Source: Alkalihalobacillus sp. AL-G
GTDB lineage: Bacteria; Bacillota; Bacilli; Bacillales; Fictibacillaceae
DNA length: 64,000 nt
NCBI RefSeq assembly: GCF_030643805.1
Contig: NZ_CP094656.1
Location: 2,914,001 to 2,978,000 of the forward strand
Direction of reading: 5' to 3'
Shown here: in pieces, positions 16,636-24,481 of the stretch
Layout of the letters: each line of letters starts with the position of its first letter
Numbering within the stretch: the stretch's first letter is position 1
Notes under the pieces: generated by a model
The model's database searches: none
The model's input: only the letters and a program-made list of their open reading frames with translations
Told to the model about the DNA's origin: nothing
Made by a program: the position numbers and the translations under genes

Positions 16636-16894
16636 TATTTTAATCAAACGATATGAAACCATCATTTTTATAATAATAAATGCTTCTAACAGTTGCGACT
16701 CTGAGTATTGGGAAAGTTGCTGTTTTGCATCATTAACTATATCTTGAACAGTTGCTATATTGAACATAAAAATAGTTTGTTATCAATAGCAATTTAGGAG
16801 TATCTCCATTCTTTTTGTTCGTCGCCTGAATATAAGCCAATTTAACTGATTTAGTTTATGAAATTTGGAAAGTAAATCATTTATTTTCATCATC
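16624..16894 (-). pseudogene. Decayed small gene
   Basis: An ATG at 16894 with AGGGGT upstream opens MMKINDLLSKFHKLNQLNWL but stops after 36 codons. A second frame (16624-16767, no ribosome binding site) reads MFNIATVQDIVNDAKQQLSQ, then SESQLLEAFIIIKMM, ending in a repeat copy. Composition and position suggest one ~90-residue cassette-like gene broken by at least one frameshift. No family recognised. The surrounding gap 16415-16977 otherwise holds only repeats. Confidence 0.4.
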
Positions 16895-16977
16895 AATACC
16901 CCTAATTATATTATCACTTCAAAAAGTGCGTGCGATTTTTTTTAACAGAAACGTATCCGTTGGTTGAATTTAGAGTA

Positions 16978-17226
16978 TTATACGCCACCATTGCGAAGAA
17001 CAATTAAATTTATAAGGATTATAATACCAATTGGAAAAATGATAAAAAGAAAAATCATTTTCCACAAGGTTCTTATTGTACTTTTAATAAATAAGATTAT
17101 TGACATTACTATTGTTAATAATATAAATACAATAAAAACCCCTCCTGCCCACAACGGAGGCAGAACAAAATAATAGGAAATAAAAAATAATAAGTAAACA
17201 ATCGCAAAAAATATTAAGTATTTCAA
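16978..17226 (-). CDS. Small integral membrane protein (82 residues)
   Basis: Three closely spaced hydrophobic helices (about 3-22, 28-48 and 58-76) rich in Ile, Leu and Phe. ATG 17226 follows GGGAGGT by about 10 bases, a good site. No family recognised; island gene. Confidence 0.55.
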   Translation of the reverse strand: MKYLIFFAIVYLLFFISYYFVLPPLWAGGVFIVFILLTIVMSIILFIKSTIRTLWKMIFLFIIFPIGIIILINLIVLRNGGV

Positions 17227-17303
17227 AGCTTACCTCCCATGGAAAAATTTTTCTTGGTGATAAACTCTCTTTTAAAAAATATTACCTGAACATAGGGAAG
17301 GTT

Positions 17304-17392
17304 CTTCAATTAAAGCCGCCCCTATAATGGAATACCACCTTCTCACTTAATTTCTTTGTTATCGTAGTATTGCGTCCAATATTTGAAGAATG
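17304..17392 (+). repeat. Island repeat, partial copies 7
   Basis: Two tails without complete stems: GCCCCTATAATGGAATACC ending at 17337, and TGCGTCCAATATTTGAAGAA at 17371-17390, between the DUF4256 gene and the membrane-protein gene. Confidence 0.45.
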
Positions 17393-17447
17393 AAATTAAA
17401 ACTTTTCCCTAGGTGGGTCCGTTCTCAATTTCAAATTTAGCGTAAAT

Positions 17448-18044
<597 letters not shown>

Positions 18045-18217
18045 AAATGGTTTAAGGACTAAACTGCTCCGTTAGCTTTAGAACATTTCTTCACAATCTC
18101 CTCAGTATAGTTTAACATAAATATCCAATTTTCTTTTTGAGTGTTATTCAAGAAATTTGCCCTTATGTACAACAACTATCGAATCGTTTTATTCCGTTAT
18201 CCTGCCGTGGATTGCTT

Positions 18218-18316
18218 AATACCAATTATTTCAAAATTTATGATTTTATCACAAGCCTTTATTTCAAAAAGAAAGACGCTTTCCTTGTTACAGAAAAGCC
18301 CCCCTATGGAATAAGC
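18218..18316 (+). repeat. Island repeat, long form (copy 8)
   Basis: Begins with the box AATACCAATTATTTCAAA (18218-18235). About 40 bases later comes the hairpin GACGCTTTCC-TTGTTACA-GAAAAGC (18275-18299) and the tail CCCCCTATGGAATAAGC. Located about 100 bases 3' of the lipoprotein gene stop. Confidence 0.7.
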
Positions 18317-18418
18317 ATAACAAATAATATTTGGATATTTTTATGTACTGTCCTCTATTTTTTGTTATCGATATAATTGCTCCATGGATAAGCCTCTTTG
18401 CTGAAAGAAAGAACTCTT

Positions 18419-18799
18419 TTATTCAACCTTGCTTAATTTGATAATTTCTTGTTCCTCAACAGAATTAGGATAAATAATTACTTCAACCTCAATCTCGTCC
18501 TTTATATCAACTTCAATAGAATTTGCATCCTTTGCTTTGTAAACACCTTCATCTGTCTTTTGTGCTAATGTTTTAGTTTCTACAATATCTTCAAAACTAA
18601 CAACCATTGGCACTTCATCCTTAGAAAAACCACCTTTAGAAATAGCAGTTATTTCGAGTGATCGCACTTCCCCTTTTACTGATACAACGTCTTGAATTTC
18701 CCAATTTTCATTATGGCCTTCATATGTTCCTGAAATTTCTTTACTTAAACAACCAGTAACTAATATTAAAATTATTATGAAACAAAATAAAACTCTAAT
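18419..18799 (-). CDS. Putative lipoprotein (about 126 residues), unusual start codon
   Basis: A signal peptide (RVLFCFIIILILVTG) with the lipobox VTGC is followed by a soluble, acidic domain of about 105 residues (SGTYEGHNENWEIQDVVSV...). Likely exported and anchored by a lipid; function unknown. The start is odd: AAGGAG lies 9 bases before an ATT codon at 18799, while the only conventional in-frame start, TTG 18808, abuts that site with no spacer. No ATG precedes the signal peptide. It may initiate at ATT or TTG, or carry a start-codon mutation. Confidence 0.55.
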   Translation of the reverse strand: MRVLFCFIIILILVTGCLSKEISGTYEGHNENWEIQDVVSVKGEVRSLEITAISKGGFSKDEVPMVVSFEDIVETKTLAQKTDEGVYKAKDANSIEVDIKDEIEVEVIIYPNSVEEQEIIKLSKVE

Positions 18800-18852
18800 T
18801 TGTACCAACTCCTTATCTAACTATCCCACCACTTTACCTTTAATAATGTTAT

Positions 18853-18880
18853 GGTACAATCTCCTTATTGAATAAACGGA
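18853..18880 (+). repeat. Island repeat, tail only (copy 9)
   Basis: GGTACAATCTCCTTATTGAA followed by TAAACGG matches the tail region of the family. Located 47 bases 3' of the next gene's stop. Confidence 0.4.
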
Positions 18881-18926
18881 ACAATACAACTACTCCACAT
18901 ACCAATAGTGAAGTAACATCTTAGTT

Positions 18927-19241
18927 TTAATTTTTTATATAAGATTTTAGGATTATATTAATAAGCCTATAAATTAAATACAACAAAATAAATATTACAC
19001 TAACAGATAAAACGTAATTGATAATATTAAATTCTCGAAACTCCCAAAAACTATATCCAAAATGCCACGGTATAGGTGGATCAATTTCGGGTACTCCTTG
19101 TTTATAAAAAGGGAATGGAAACCCTAAAACTATCTCCTCTGTTGATTTTATTTCTTCACGAGTATTAAACCTTACCCTTGTAACGAAAACAGTAAATAAT
19201 GTAATTACTAACGAAATAATTATTAGTATTATTTTTTTCAC
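18927..19241 (-). CDS. Two-pass membrane protein (104 residues)
   Basis: N-terminal helix (KKIILIIISLVITLFTVFV), a ~50-residue extracytoplasmic loop with Pro- and aromatic-rich sequence (FPFPFYKQGVPEIDPPIPW), then a second helix (about 75-98). Start is GTG 19241 behind GGGGAG. No family recognised. Island gene. Confidence 0.55.
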   Translation of the reverse strand: MKKIILIIISLVITLFTVFVTRVRFNTREEIKSTEEIVLGFPFPFYKQGVPEIDPPIPWHFGYSFWEFREFNIINYVLSVSVIFILLYLIYRLINIILKSYIKN

Positions 19242-19261
19242 TCAAAAACTCCCCTTTGTTC

Positions 19262-19355
19262 AATACCAATTATTTCAAATAAACAAATTTTACTCAAGGA
19301 TTATTTCCCATCAAAAAAGAGGCATATCTTATTTCAGATACCCCCGTTCAATATG
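19262..19355 (+). repeat. Island repeat, long form (copy 10)
   Basis: Box AATACCAATTATTTCAAA (19262-19279), then GAGGCATATCTTATTTCAGA followed by TACCCCCGTTCAATATG (19319-19355). It supplies the stop codon of the HAD gene ending at 19329. Confidence 0.65.
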
Positions 19356-20015
19356 CTTTGTATTTAATTCAGCTAAAATTGCTTTTAATTCAATTAAATT
19401 ATCAATTATCATATCAGCTTGAGAAAGTTCATCTTCTCGAGCAAAATCAAAATTGCATCCTATTGAAACTAAACGATTATCTTTAGCTGCATTTATATCC
19501 GATAGGCGATCTCCTACTACTGCTGCATTGGTAATATCATATTTTTTTATAATACTCTGAACTAAGTCTGATTTATTCAAAGATTCAATTTGTTGGATAC
19601 TAAATGTTTCAGTAACCCAATTATCCAAATTATAATAACTCACAATTGCTTTTAAATATTCCGTTAAACCATTGCTTGCTATGTAAATTGAACAATTATT
19701 CTCTTTCAAATAACTGAAAACTTCCTTTAGATTAGGATATAAAACACCTTTCCCACTTCTTATATTTTCAACTAATCTTTCCAGAAAATAAGCATTAGTT
19801 TGTTCTCTTACTTCATTGGAATGATTAGGTAACAAAGCTTCCCATACTTTTGGTAAAGGTACACCCATAATTTCACGGTATTTATCAATAGGGGTTACTG
19901 TATCCCATTTATTTAGTGACCGTAAATGGTTAAAAGTATCATCAAGTGACAATTCTAATATCTTATCTGTTTGAAATAGTGTTCCATCCATATCAAAGAT
20001 GAGTGATTGAGACAT
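19329..20015 (-). CDS. HAD-IA family hydrolase
   Basis: 228 residues with all HAD motifs: FDMDGTLF (residues 6-13), SNG in IYIASNGLTEYL, a Lys near SLNKSDLV and GDRLSDINAAKDN. The helical cap between motifs I and II is of the C1 type, as in phosphoglycolate phosphatase-like enzymes. Substrate unknown. ATG 20015 is chosen for AAAGGGAG upstream; an in-frame start at 20054 lacks one. The second HAD gene of the island, not close in sequence to the one at 9981. Confidence 0.8.
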   Translation of the reverse strand: MSQSLIFDMDGTLFQTDKILELSLDDTFNHLRSLNKWDTVTPIDKYREIMGVPLPKVWEALLPNHSNEVREQTNAYFLERLVENIRSGKGVLYPNLKEVFSYLKENNCSIYIASNGLTEYLKAIVSYYNLDNWVTETFSIQQIESLNKSDLVQSIIKKYDITNAAVVGDRLSDINAAKDNRLVSIGCNFDFAREDELSQADMIIDNLIELKAILAELNTKHIERGYLK

Positions 20016-20126
20016 TACTTTTCTCTCCCTTTTAAAATAACAAATTACCTTCAAAGGTTTAGCAAAGAAAGTATGATAATTTAACCAATACTTCTTAAAC
20101 TAAACTGCTGCCTTCAGTAAGAGAAA

Positions 20127-20170
20127 GGCGATCACCTTGTGCGGCAATTGCCCCCGATAATTGAAGACGG
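20127..20170 (+). repeat. Island hairpin repeat, copy 11
   Basis: GGCGATCACC-TTGTGC-GGCAATTGCC then the tail CCCGATAATTGAAGACGG. Located 26 bases 3' of the following membrane-protein gene's stop. Confidence 0.7.
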
Positions 20171-20195
20171 AAATCAACTTAACAACAGGGTCTTT

Positions 20196-20402
20196 TTATT
20201 TCTGTATAGACTTTCTTATCGATTTAACACTGTTATACAATCCAATAAATAATAAAACACTTGTAATAAAATATGGAGCTACATATTGAAAAGTACTTCT
20301 TCCCATATCTGGACCACCGCTACTCCACAAAACTTCATGCCACCAGAATAATCCGAATGCTCCAAGTAAGGTTAAAAGTAAACCTAATATATCTTTTATC
20401 AT
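20196..20402 (-). CDS. Small two-pass membrane protein (68 residues)
   Basis: Two hydrophobic helices (about 5-22 and 42-60) flanking WWHEVLWSSGGPDMGRS. ATG 20402 follows AAGGAGGAA by 7-8 bases and is clearly better than the upstream in-frame ATG at 20450. Function unknown. Confidence 0.6.
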   Translation of the reverse strand: MIKDILGLLLTLLGAFGLFWWHEVLWSSGGPDMGRSTFQYVAPYFITSVLLFIGLYNSVKSIRKSIQK

Positions 20403-20561
20403 TTTTAGTTCCTCCTTTTTCGTTATCAATATTTCACCATAAAAACCCATTTAAAAGAGTCATATTTAAAATGGACAATATAGCCGGATAAAAATATACA
20501 ATATCGTCGCCTTAAATTTCGACAAGCTTCATAATTATATTGATTCCTAGTAGGAGTGTTT

Positions 20562-20662
20562 AATACCAATTATTTCAAAACCAGACGACTAACTCAATCC
20601 TTAATTTTCATAAATAAAGACACTTACCTTATTACAGATAAGCGCGCGATTCTGGAAGAATA
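20562..20662 (+). repeat. Island repeat, long form (copy 12)
   Basis: Box AATACCAATTATTTCAAA (20562-20579), then the hairpin CTTACC-TTATTACA-GATAAG (20623-20642) and the tail CGCGATTCTGGAAGAATAA. Located about 90 bases 3' of the kinase-like gene. The rest of the gap 20403-20751 shows no gene. Confidence 0.7.
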
Positions 20663-20751
20663 ATATTCATTTAAATAAAGCCGTTTTAATTCCGTTAAAC
20701 TCAAAAGAACCGATTGTTTAACAATAGTTCAATTCGATAAAGCAACCAATT

Positions 20752-21339
20752 TTATATATTTTCCATTACTACCTTCGAATTTGTTCTCACATCTTCTAAC
20801 CCATTGACCGTAAGGTCTGCTATTTTACCCACATTACCACAAATATATTTGTATCCATTACCCAATCCTTGAATGTATGATGTAAGAAATCCCTCCACTA
20901 TTTTCAATCTTTCTGAACTATCGACAGTTTTATACTCTACTTGTAAATCCCTTAAGATTCGCCGTGCCAAACAAATGTCGGGCGGCGTATCGACAAATAC
21001 AACAAAGTCCAAGACATCACTTATTCCCTTCCTAAGCCTTCCGAAGGGCTCTTCAACGATTATATACTCAGATGGGATAAGTTCTCGCCCCCAAGGATCG
21101 GTAATTTTTTTGCCATTCCTTAATTGAGTAATGTCTTGATCAAAATTCGGGCTCGTGATCTCACATGGGTCAATCTCATCACCGAGGGATAGTCTCGACT
21201 TCATGTCGTGGGGATAATGTGTGGTTGCTTGATAGGCATCAAAGTAAAGCGCAGCGGCATTCAACTGTTTGGATAGTTCATTGACAAGCGTTGATTTCCC
21301 AGAGCCTGAGGTTCCTGATATTGCGATAATATTCCCCAA
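20752..21339 (-). CDS. P-loop nucleoside/nucleotide kinase-like protein
   Basis: 195 residues starting MGNIIAISGTSGSGKSTLVN, a Walker A motif at the very N-terminus, followed by YFDAYQATTHYP (an Asp-rich substrate loop as in uridine kinase-like enzymes), EEPFGR (Walker B-like) and FVDTPPDICLARRILRD (the LID Arg region). Likely phosphorylates a small molecule; the substrate is not evident. TTG 21339 is preferred because GGAGGAG lies 7 bases upstream and Walker A then falls at the normal distance from the start; GTG 21369 is the alternative. Confidence 0.7.
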   Translation of the reverse strand: MGNIIAISGTSGSGKSTLVNELSKQLNAAALYFDAYQATTHYPHDMKSRLSLGDEIDPCEITSPNFDQDITQLRNGKKITDPWGRELIPSEYIIVEEPFGRLRKGISDVLDFVVFVDTPPDICLARRILRDLQVEYKTVDSSERLKIVEGFLTSYIQGLGNGYKYICGNVGKIADLTVNGLEDVRTNSKVVMENI

Positions 21340-21447
21340 AATAATTCTCCTCCATCCAATGGATAACACCTCGGTTATAATAACTACTTCTGTTCCCTTT
21401 CAAAATTTCCTGCTTTGTTCCACAATCTTGCCTGATGAACAAAGAAA

Positions 21448-21489
21448 GGACGCAATTTTATTCCGGATTGCGCCCTATTCTGGAATACC
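21448..21489 (+). repeat. Island hairpin repeat, copy 13
   Basis: CGCAAT (21451-21456) pairs with ATTGCG (21467-21472), followed by CCCTATTCTGGAATACC. Located 27 bases 3' of the DUF1643 gene stop. Confidence 0.7.
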
Positions 21490-21515
21490 TTAAATCTGGC
21501 TCATTCTTAAAGTAC

Positions 21516-22007
21516 TTAAAATGTTGGACTAAATTCTTTTAAATAAATGCCATTGGCTAATCGTGAAGTATGAACAGGTGGTGTTCGAGAGGAATTATCT
21601 TCAAAATAATACACCATCCTATTATTTAAGAATCTATTCCAGACCTCTTTTTTTCTAGTTCTATATTCCTTATCGCTGCCCCAAGCAACAATAATAGTAT
21701 CAGCACTTTTAACAGCAGTTTGTAAATAGAAATCGTTTTCAATACCAATAAATTCAGGTTTTGCAGACAGTTTCTTTGAGTCAGTTTCAATATAAGCAAA
21801 TAGGTTCACGACTTCTATTGAACCGTAATTCTTATCGATACAAAAATTAAGACAACGATTAATAGATAAATCGTTTTTTAACACATTTGCTATGCTGGGA
21901 TTAAGCATAATTATTGTTGCTTTTTTTAACCTTCTATCCCAAATCCTCGTCAGCGAGTATCTAAAAATAGGGTTTTTAGCATTATCAAAAGTTGCATCAA
22001 ACTCCAT
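21516..22007 (-). CDS. DUF1643 family protein
   Basis: 163 residues. Family pattern visible: IIMLNPSIANVLKNDLSINR then CLNFCIDKNYGSIEVVNLFA, and later IIVAWGSDKEYRTR. DUF1643 proteins are small soluble proteins of unknown function, often carried on mobile DNA. ATG 22007 follows GGGAGGAG; an in-frame start at 22022 would fall before that site. Confidence 0.8.
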   Translation of the reverse strand: MEFDATFDNAKNPIFRYSLTRIWDRRLKKATIIMLNPSIANVLKNDLSINRCLNFCIDKNYGSIEVVNLFAYIETDSKKLSAKPEFIGIENDFYLQTAVKSADTIIVAWGSDKEYRTRKKEVWNRFLNNRMVYYFEDNSSRTPPVHTSRLANGIYLKEFSPTF

Positions 22008-22038
22008 TAGTACTCCTCCCATATATCACACTCCTCTA

Positions 22039-22082
22039 CCGAATCACCTTGTGCAGCAGTCGCTCCCTATTTTTGAATAACG
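22039..22082 (+). repeat. Island hairpin repeat, copy 14
   Basis: CCGAATCACCTTGTGCAGCA then GTCGCTCCCTATTTTTGAAT: same loop (CACCTTGTGCAGCA) as copies 4 and 11. Confidence 0.65.
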
Positions 22083-22098
22083 AACACATTCCAATACT

Positions 22099-22128
22099 TT
22101 TGAATTGCCCCCGACTGTTGAAGACTGA
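22099..22128 (+). repeat. Island repeat, partial copy 15
   Basis: GAATTGCCCCCGACTGTTGA followed by AGACTG, abutting the stop codon of the deaminase gene at 22129. Confidence 0.6.
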
Positions 22129-22548
22129 TTACTTCTCAAATAAGTTATCGCCATCATATGCTGTAGACCAATGATAAGGCTGCACCTCAGATAGTTTTTT
22201 GTAAACAATATTTTCACCTGGTACACTAATTGCAACCTTGACGTTTGGCCCCCAATAAAAGAGTCTTTCTTGGCATATTCCGCACGGCGACAAAACTTTG
22301 TATTCAGAGTGTTCATCATCACGAACTACACATATGGAGTGAGTAACCCGTTTATTTAATTTATGAGCCTCTAAAATAGAACCTGTTTCCATACAAAGAT
22401 TAGTTGAGTCATTAATCACTTCTGGTGCTATACTTGTTAAGACGGTGCCATCTTCTAACCCTATAGCCGCAGCACCCCCCCAACCAATTGGATATCTTCG
22501 TTCTATTAGTTCAATTACTGCTTCATATAATTGTTGTTCAATACTCAT
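22129..22548 (-). CDS. Cytidine/blasticidin S deaminase-like protein
   Basis: 139 residues of the CDA fold. Zinc site: CMETGSILEAHK carries Cys-x-Glu in place of the usual His-Ala-Glu, and SPCGICQERL provides the two remaining Cys ligands. Three Cys ligands with a catalytic Glu is the arrangement of cytidine and blasticidin S deaminases. The protein has an unusual WGGAAAIGLEDGTVLTSIAP substrate loop. It may deaminate cytidine or a cytosine nucleoside antibiotic; substrate not determinable here. ATG 22548 is preferred for GGGAGGC upstream. Confidence 0.75.
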   Translation of the reverse strand: MSIEQQLYEAVIELIERRYPIGWGGAAAIGLEDGTVLTSIAPEVINDSTNLCMETGSILEAHKLNKRVTHSICVVRDDEHSEYKVLSPCGICQERLFYWGPNVKVAISVPGENIVYKKLSEVQPYHWSTAYDGDNLFEK

Positions 22549-22564
22549 TTTTTGCCTCCCTCTC

Positions 22565-22666
22565 AATACATACAAATTATTTCAAATTATTAGATCTAAC
22601 TCAATCATTAATTTCATAATACAGGGGCTTATCCTATTTCGGATAAGCCCCTTATAATGGTATAAC
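22565..22666 (+). repeat. Island repeat, long form with perfect stem (copy 16)
   Basis: A variant of the AATACC...TTATTTCAAA box (22565-22586) precedes an 11-bp perfect stem GGGGCTTATCC (22624-22634) and GGATAAGCCCC (22641-22651) and the tail TTATAATGGTATAAC. Located 22 bases 3' of the DinB gene stop. No U-run follows on the gene strand, which argues against a simple terminator. Confidence 0.7.
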
Positions 22667-22687
22667 TGTAAAGCTAATGAAGCTTTA

Positions 22688-23182
22688 TTAAAAGCTGCGT
22701 TTCCCTGGCCAAGCTCCTTGCATTTTACTAAGGAATACAATTTGCCCAATATGATATGCGTCGTGCATTGCTAAACTCTTCAGTTCAAGCACTAATGAAT
22801 TATCTTCTCCTGGGATCTGTCTATACAAATCTTCATGTTCTGATCTTGCTAGTATTTTTCCAAGTTCACGATGAACATAAAAGTATTCTTGTTTTGTTTC
22901 CTTCCACTTTTCTAACGTCTTAGTTGGTAATCGAAATGTAGAGTCATTATTTTCTGCCTGTTGTTCATTCGCTGTTTCACCAAGAAATCGCATCAGAAAT
23001 CTCTTTTCATAGAAAAGTAAATGACAAACTAATTCCCAAATTGAATTCATTTCCCCATCAGCTGGTTTCCAAATTGCCTGTTCAAAAGTAATATCCTCTA
23101 GCACTTTTTCAAGTGGTGGAAACCAGTCTTCTTCATCTAAGCAGCTTGCCCATTGTTGTAACAAAAGTGTCTTTATATCCAT
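22688..23182 (-). CDS. DinB family protein
   Basis: 164 residues, four-helix bundle type. Candidate metal-binding His residues: one in WELVCHLLFYEKRF and the closing pair in HDAYHIGQI, the usual DinB triad. DinB/YfiT-like proteins include bacillithiol- or mycothiol-dependent thiol transferases (BstA type), a plausible role in stress resistance. ATG 23182 has GAAGGGAA upstream. Confidence 0.8.
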   Translation of the reverse strand: MDIKTLLLQQWASCLDEEDWFPPLEKVLEDITFEQAIWKPADGEMNSIWELVCHLLFYEKRFLMRFLGETANEQQAENNDSTFRLPTKTLEKWKETKQEYFYVHRELGKILARSEHEDLYRQIPGEDNSLVLELKSLAMHDAYHIGQIVFLSKMQGAWPGKRSF

Positions 23183-23286
23183 TTTCTATTCCCTCCAATT
23201 TCATCCCTTTAATAGATAATCCCTTTGGTCAAAATTCACTTGCGGCATGTTGTAGATAGCTCACTAATTAAGGTGTCATGCCAATT

Positions 23287-23324
23287 CCTTGTTCAATTAA
23301 ACCCCGATTGTTGAAGATCTTAAG
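23287..23324 (+). repeat. Island repeat, partial copy 17
   Basis: TTGTTCAATTAAACCCCGAT followed by TGTTGAAGATCTTAAG, the tail form seen at 16561. Confidence 0.5.
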
Positions 23325-23401
23325 TACTATGTCTTTTTGAATTAACGTACCCAATAGTTGAATACATCTGCAGTAGCATTTGATTGGATCACTTATGCTT
23401 C

Positions 23402-23585
23402 TTACGGACAACAGATCCGTTATTTCCATAAAACACACTATTTCAAGAGATGTTACGGACAGAGAATCCGCTATTTGCATAAATAGGCTTCAAAATAGCC
23501 GTTTTTTCATGCATTAGCGGATCGAGTGTCCGTTAGTTCCCCAAAATGACCGATTTTTCAAGAATAGCGGAACCTCAGTCCGTTA
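23402..23585. repeat. Array of four 21-bp dyads at 50-62 bp spacing
   Basis: Dyads at 23402-23422, 23453-23473, 23515-23535 and 23565-23585 share the form TTACGGA or TAGCGGA, about 7 bases, then TCCGTTA or TCCGCTA. The intervening stretches are related A/T-rich sequence (CATAAAA..., TTTTTCAAGAA). The first two units carry ACGG on the left arm, the last two GCGG. Confidence 0.65.
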
Positions 23586-23606
23586 GTAGGAAAATAACGA
23601 ACATCC

Positions 23607-23640
23607 GCCTTGTTCCACAATCGGCTTTTCTGGAATTACC
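23607..23640 (+). repeat. Island repeat, partial copy 18
   Basis: CCTTGTTCCACAATCGGC followed by TTTTCTGGAATTACC; the same TTGTTCCACAATC string occurs at 21415. Confidence 0.45.
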
Positions 23641-23692
23641 TAGAAATCCGATTTTAGACCCTTTAAACTCTTCTGTGTTTGTTATCATTAAA

Positions 23693-23734
23693 GGCGCTTT
23701 CCTTATGAAGAAAAGCGCATTATTTTTTCATAAC
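23693..23734 (+). repeat. Island hairpin repeat, copy 19
   Basis: GGCGCTTTCC-TTATGAA-GAAAAGCGC, then ATTATTTTTTCATAAC. Located 59 bases 3' of the second DinB gene. Confidence 0.7.
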
Positions 23735-23792
23735 AAGTAGTCTTATATAAGTTACGGTGCTTGTTTGATTGATCCAAATAAACTATTTATTG

Positions 23793-24326
23793 TCATTGGT
23801 GTTTTTTCAGCATTTGTTGGAGGAATTCTTCGGATTTTCCTTTTGGAATACTGAGGCTTTTCCAATTCTCACCTTTTAATTGTTTACCGATATAGACGAT
23901 TTGCCCTATATGAGAAGCATAATGAGCCATTTGTCTCTCGATTGCATCCAGAGCGGTATGTCCTTCGCCACGAATATAAATGGTTTTCATTAAATCCGTC
24001 CCTCGTAACTCATCCATTTCTTTAAACAGAACTTTCCAGCCCTTTTCCCAAATTTCCATCAATTCTTGCTTGGAGGAAATCGTATTTTGAAATTCATGAT
24101 CACGGTTTCTGGAAATTTTTTCTCCATCTGTTGTTAAAAAATCCGTCCATCTCGATACCATGTTTCCACTTAAATGTTTTACGATGACTGCAACACTATT
24201 GGAAGCGTCATTCAATACCCAATGGATATCGTCTTCAGATAATTGATGTATCGCTTTTTCTCCTTGATTTTTTGTGCTTCGGAACCTTTCTTTTACAACC
24301 CTCAAATACTCTTTTTCAAACGTCAT
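23793..24326 (-). CDS. DUF1572 (DinB superfamily) protein
   Basis: 177 residues. DinB-like bundle with His residues in VIVKHLSGNM and in the closing MAHYASHIGQIVYIGKQLKG, the DUF1572 signature. Possibly a metal-dependent thiol transferase; function unproven. ATG 24326 follows AAAGGAGG. It is the last island gene before pheT; the neighbouring DinB gene at 22688 is only distantly similar. Confidence 0.8.
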   Translation of the reverse strand: MTFEKEYLRVVKERFRSTKNQGEKAIHQLSEDDIHWVLNDASNSVAVIVKHLSGNMVSRWTDFLTTDGEKISRNRDHEFQNTISSKQELMEIWEKGWKVLFKEMDELRGTDLMKTIYIRGEGHTALDAIERQMAHYASHIGQIVYIGKQLKGENWKSLSIPKGKSEEFLQQMLKKHQ

Positions 24327-24431
24327 ACTTTTCCTCCTTTAAATCTCTGAATAGAATCTATTTTTATAACTTCGATTTAGTCAGAGTAATCCCTTTTTAT
24401 TCGGGTCAGGATCGAGCACTCTATTAATATA

Positions 24432-24476
24432 GAAAAAAGCATGTGCTCTCAATATATGTGAGAGCACATGCTTTCG
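24432..24476 (-). terminator. Terminator of pheST
   Basis: Perfect 16-bp arms AAAGCATGTGCTCTCA (24436-24451) and TGAGAGCACATGCTTT (24459-24474), followed by TTTTTTCT on the minus strand, directly after the pheT stop. Confidence 0.85.
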
Positions 24477-24481
24477 ATGAT

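Larger units (their letters stand above)
23183..23792. other. 610-base gap filled with repeats
   Basis: No gene supported. It contains partial island repeats at 23287-23324 and 23607-23640, a four-unit dyad array at 23402-23585, and a full hairpin copy at 23693-23734. Confidence 0.6.

Noticed and set aside
18137-18376. 79-codon plus-strand ORF across 18218-18316
   Set aside because: Translates a repeat copy, lies opposite to all neighbours and has no ribosome binding site.
23402-23585. CRISPR array
   Set aside because: Repeats are degenerate dyads of 21 bases, linkers are related to one another, units change orientation pattern, and there are no cas genes.
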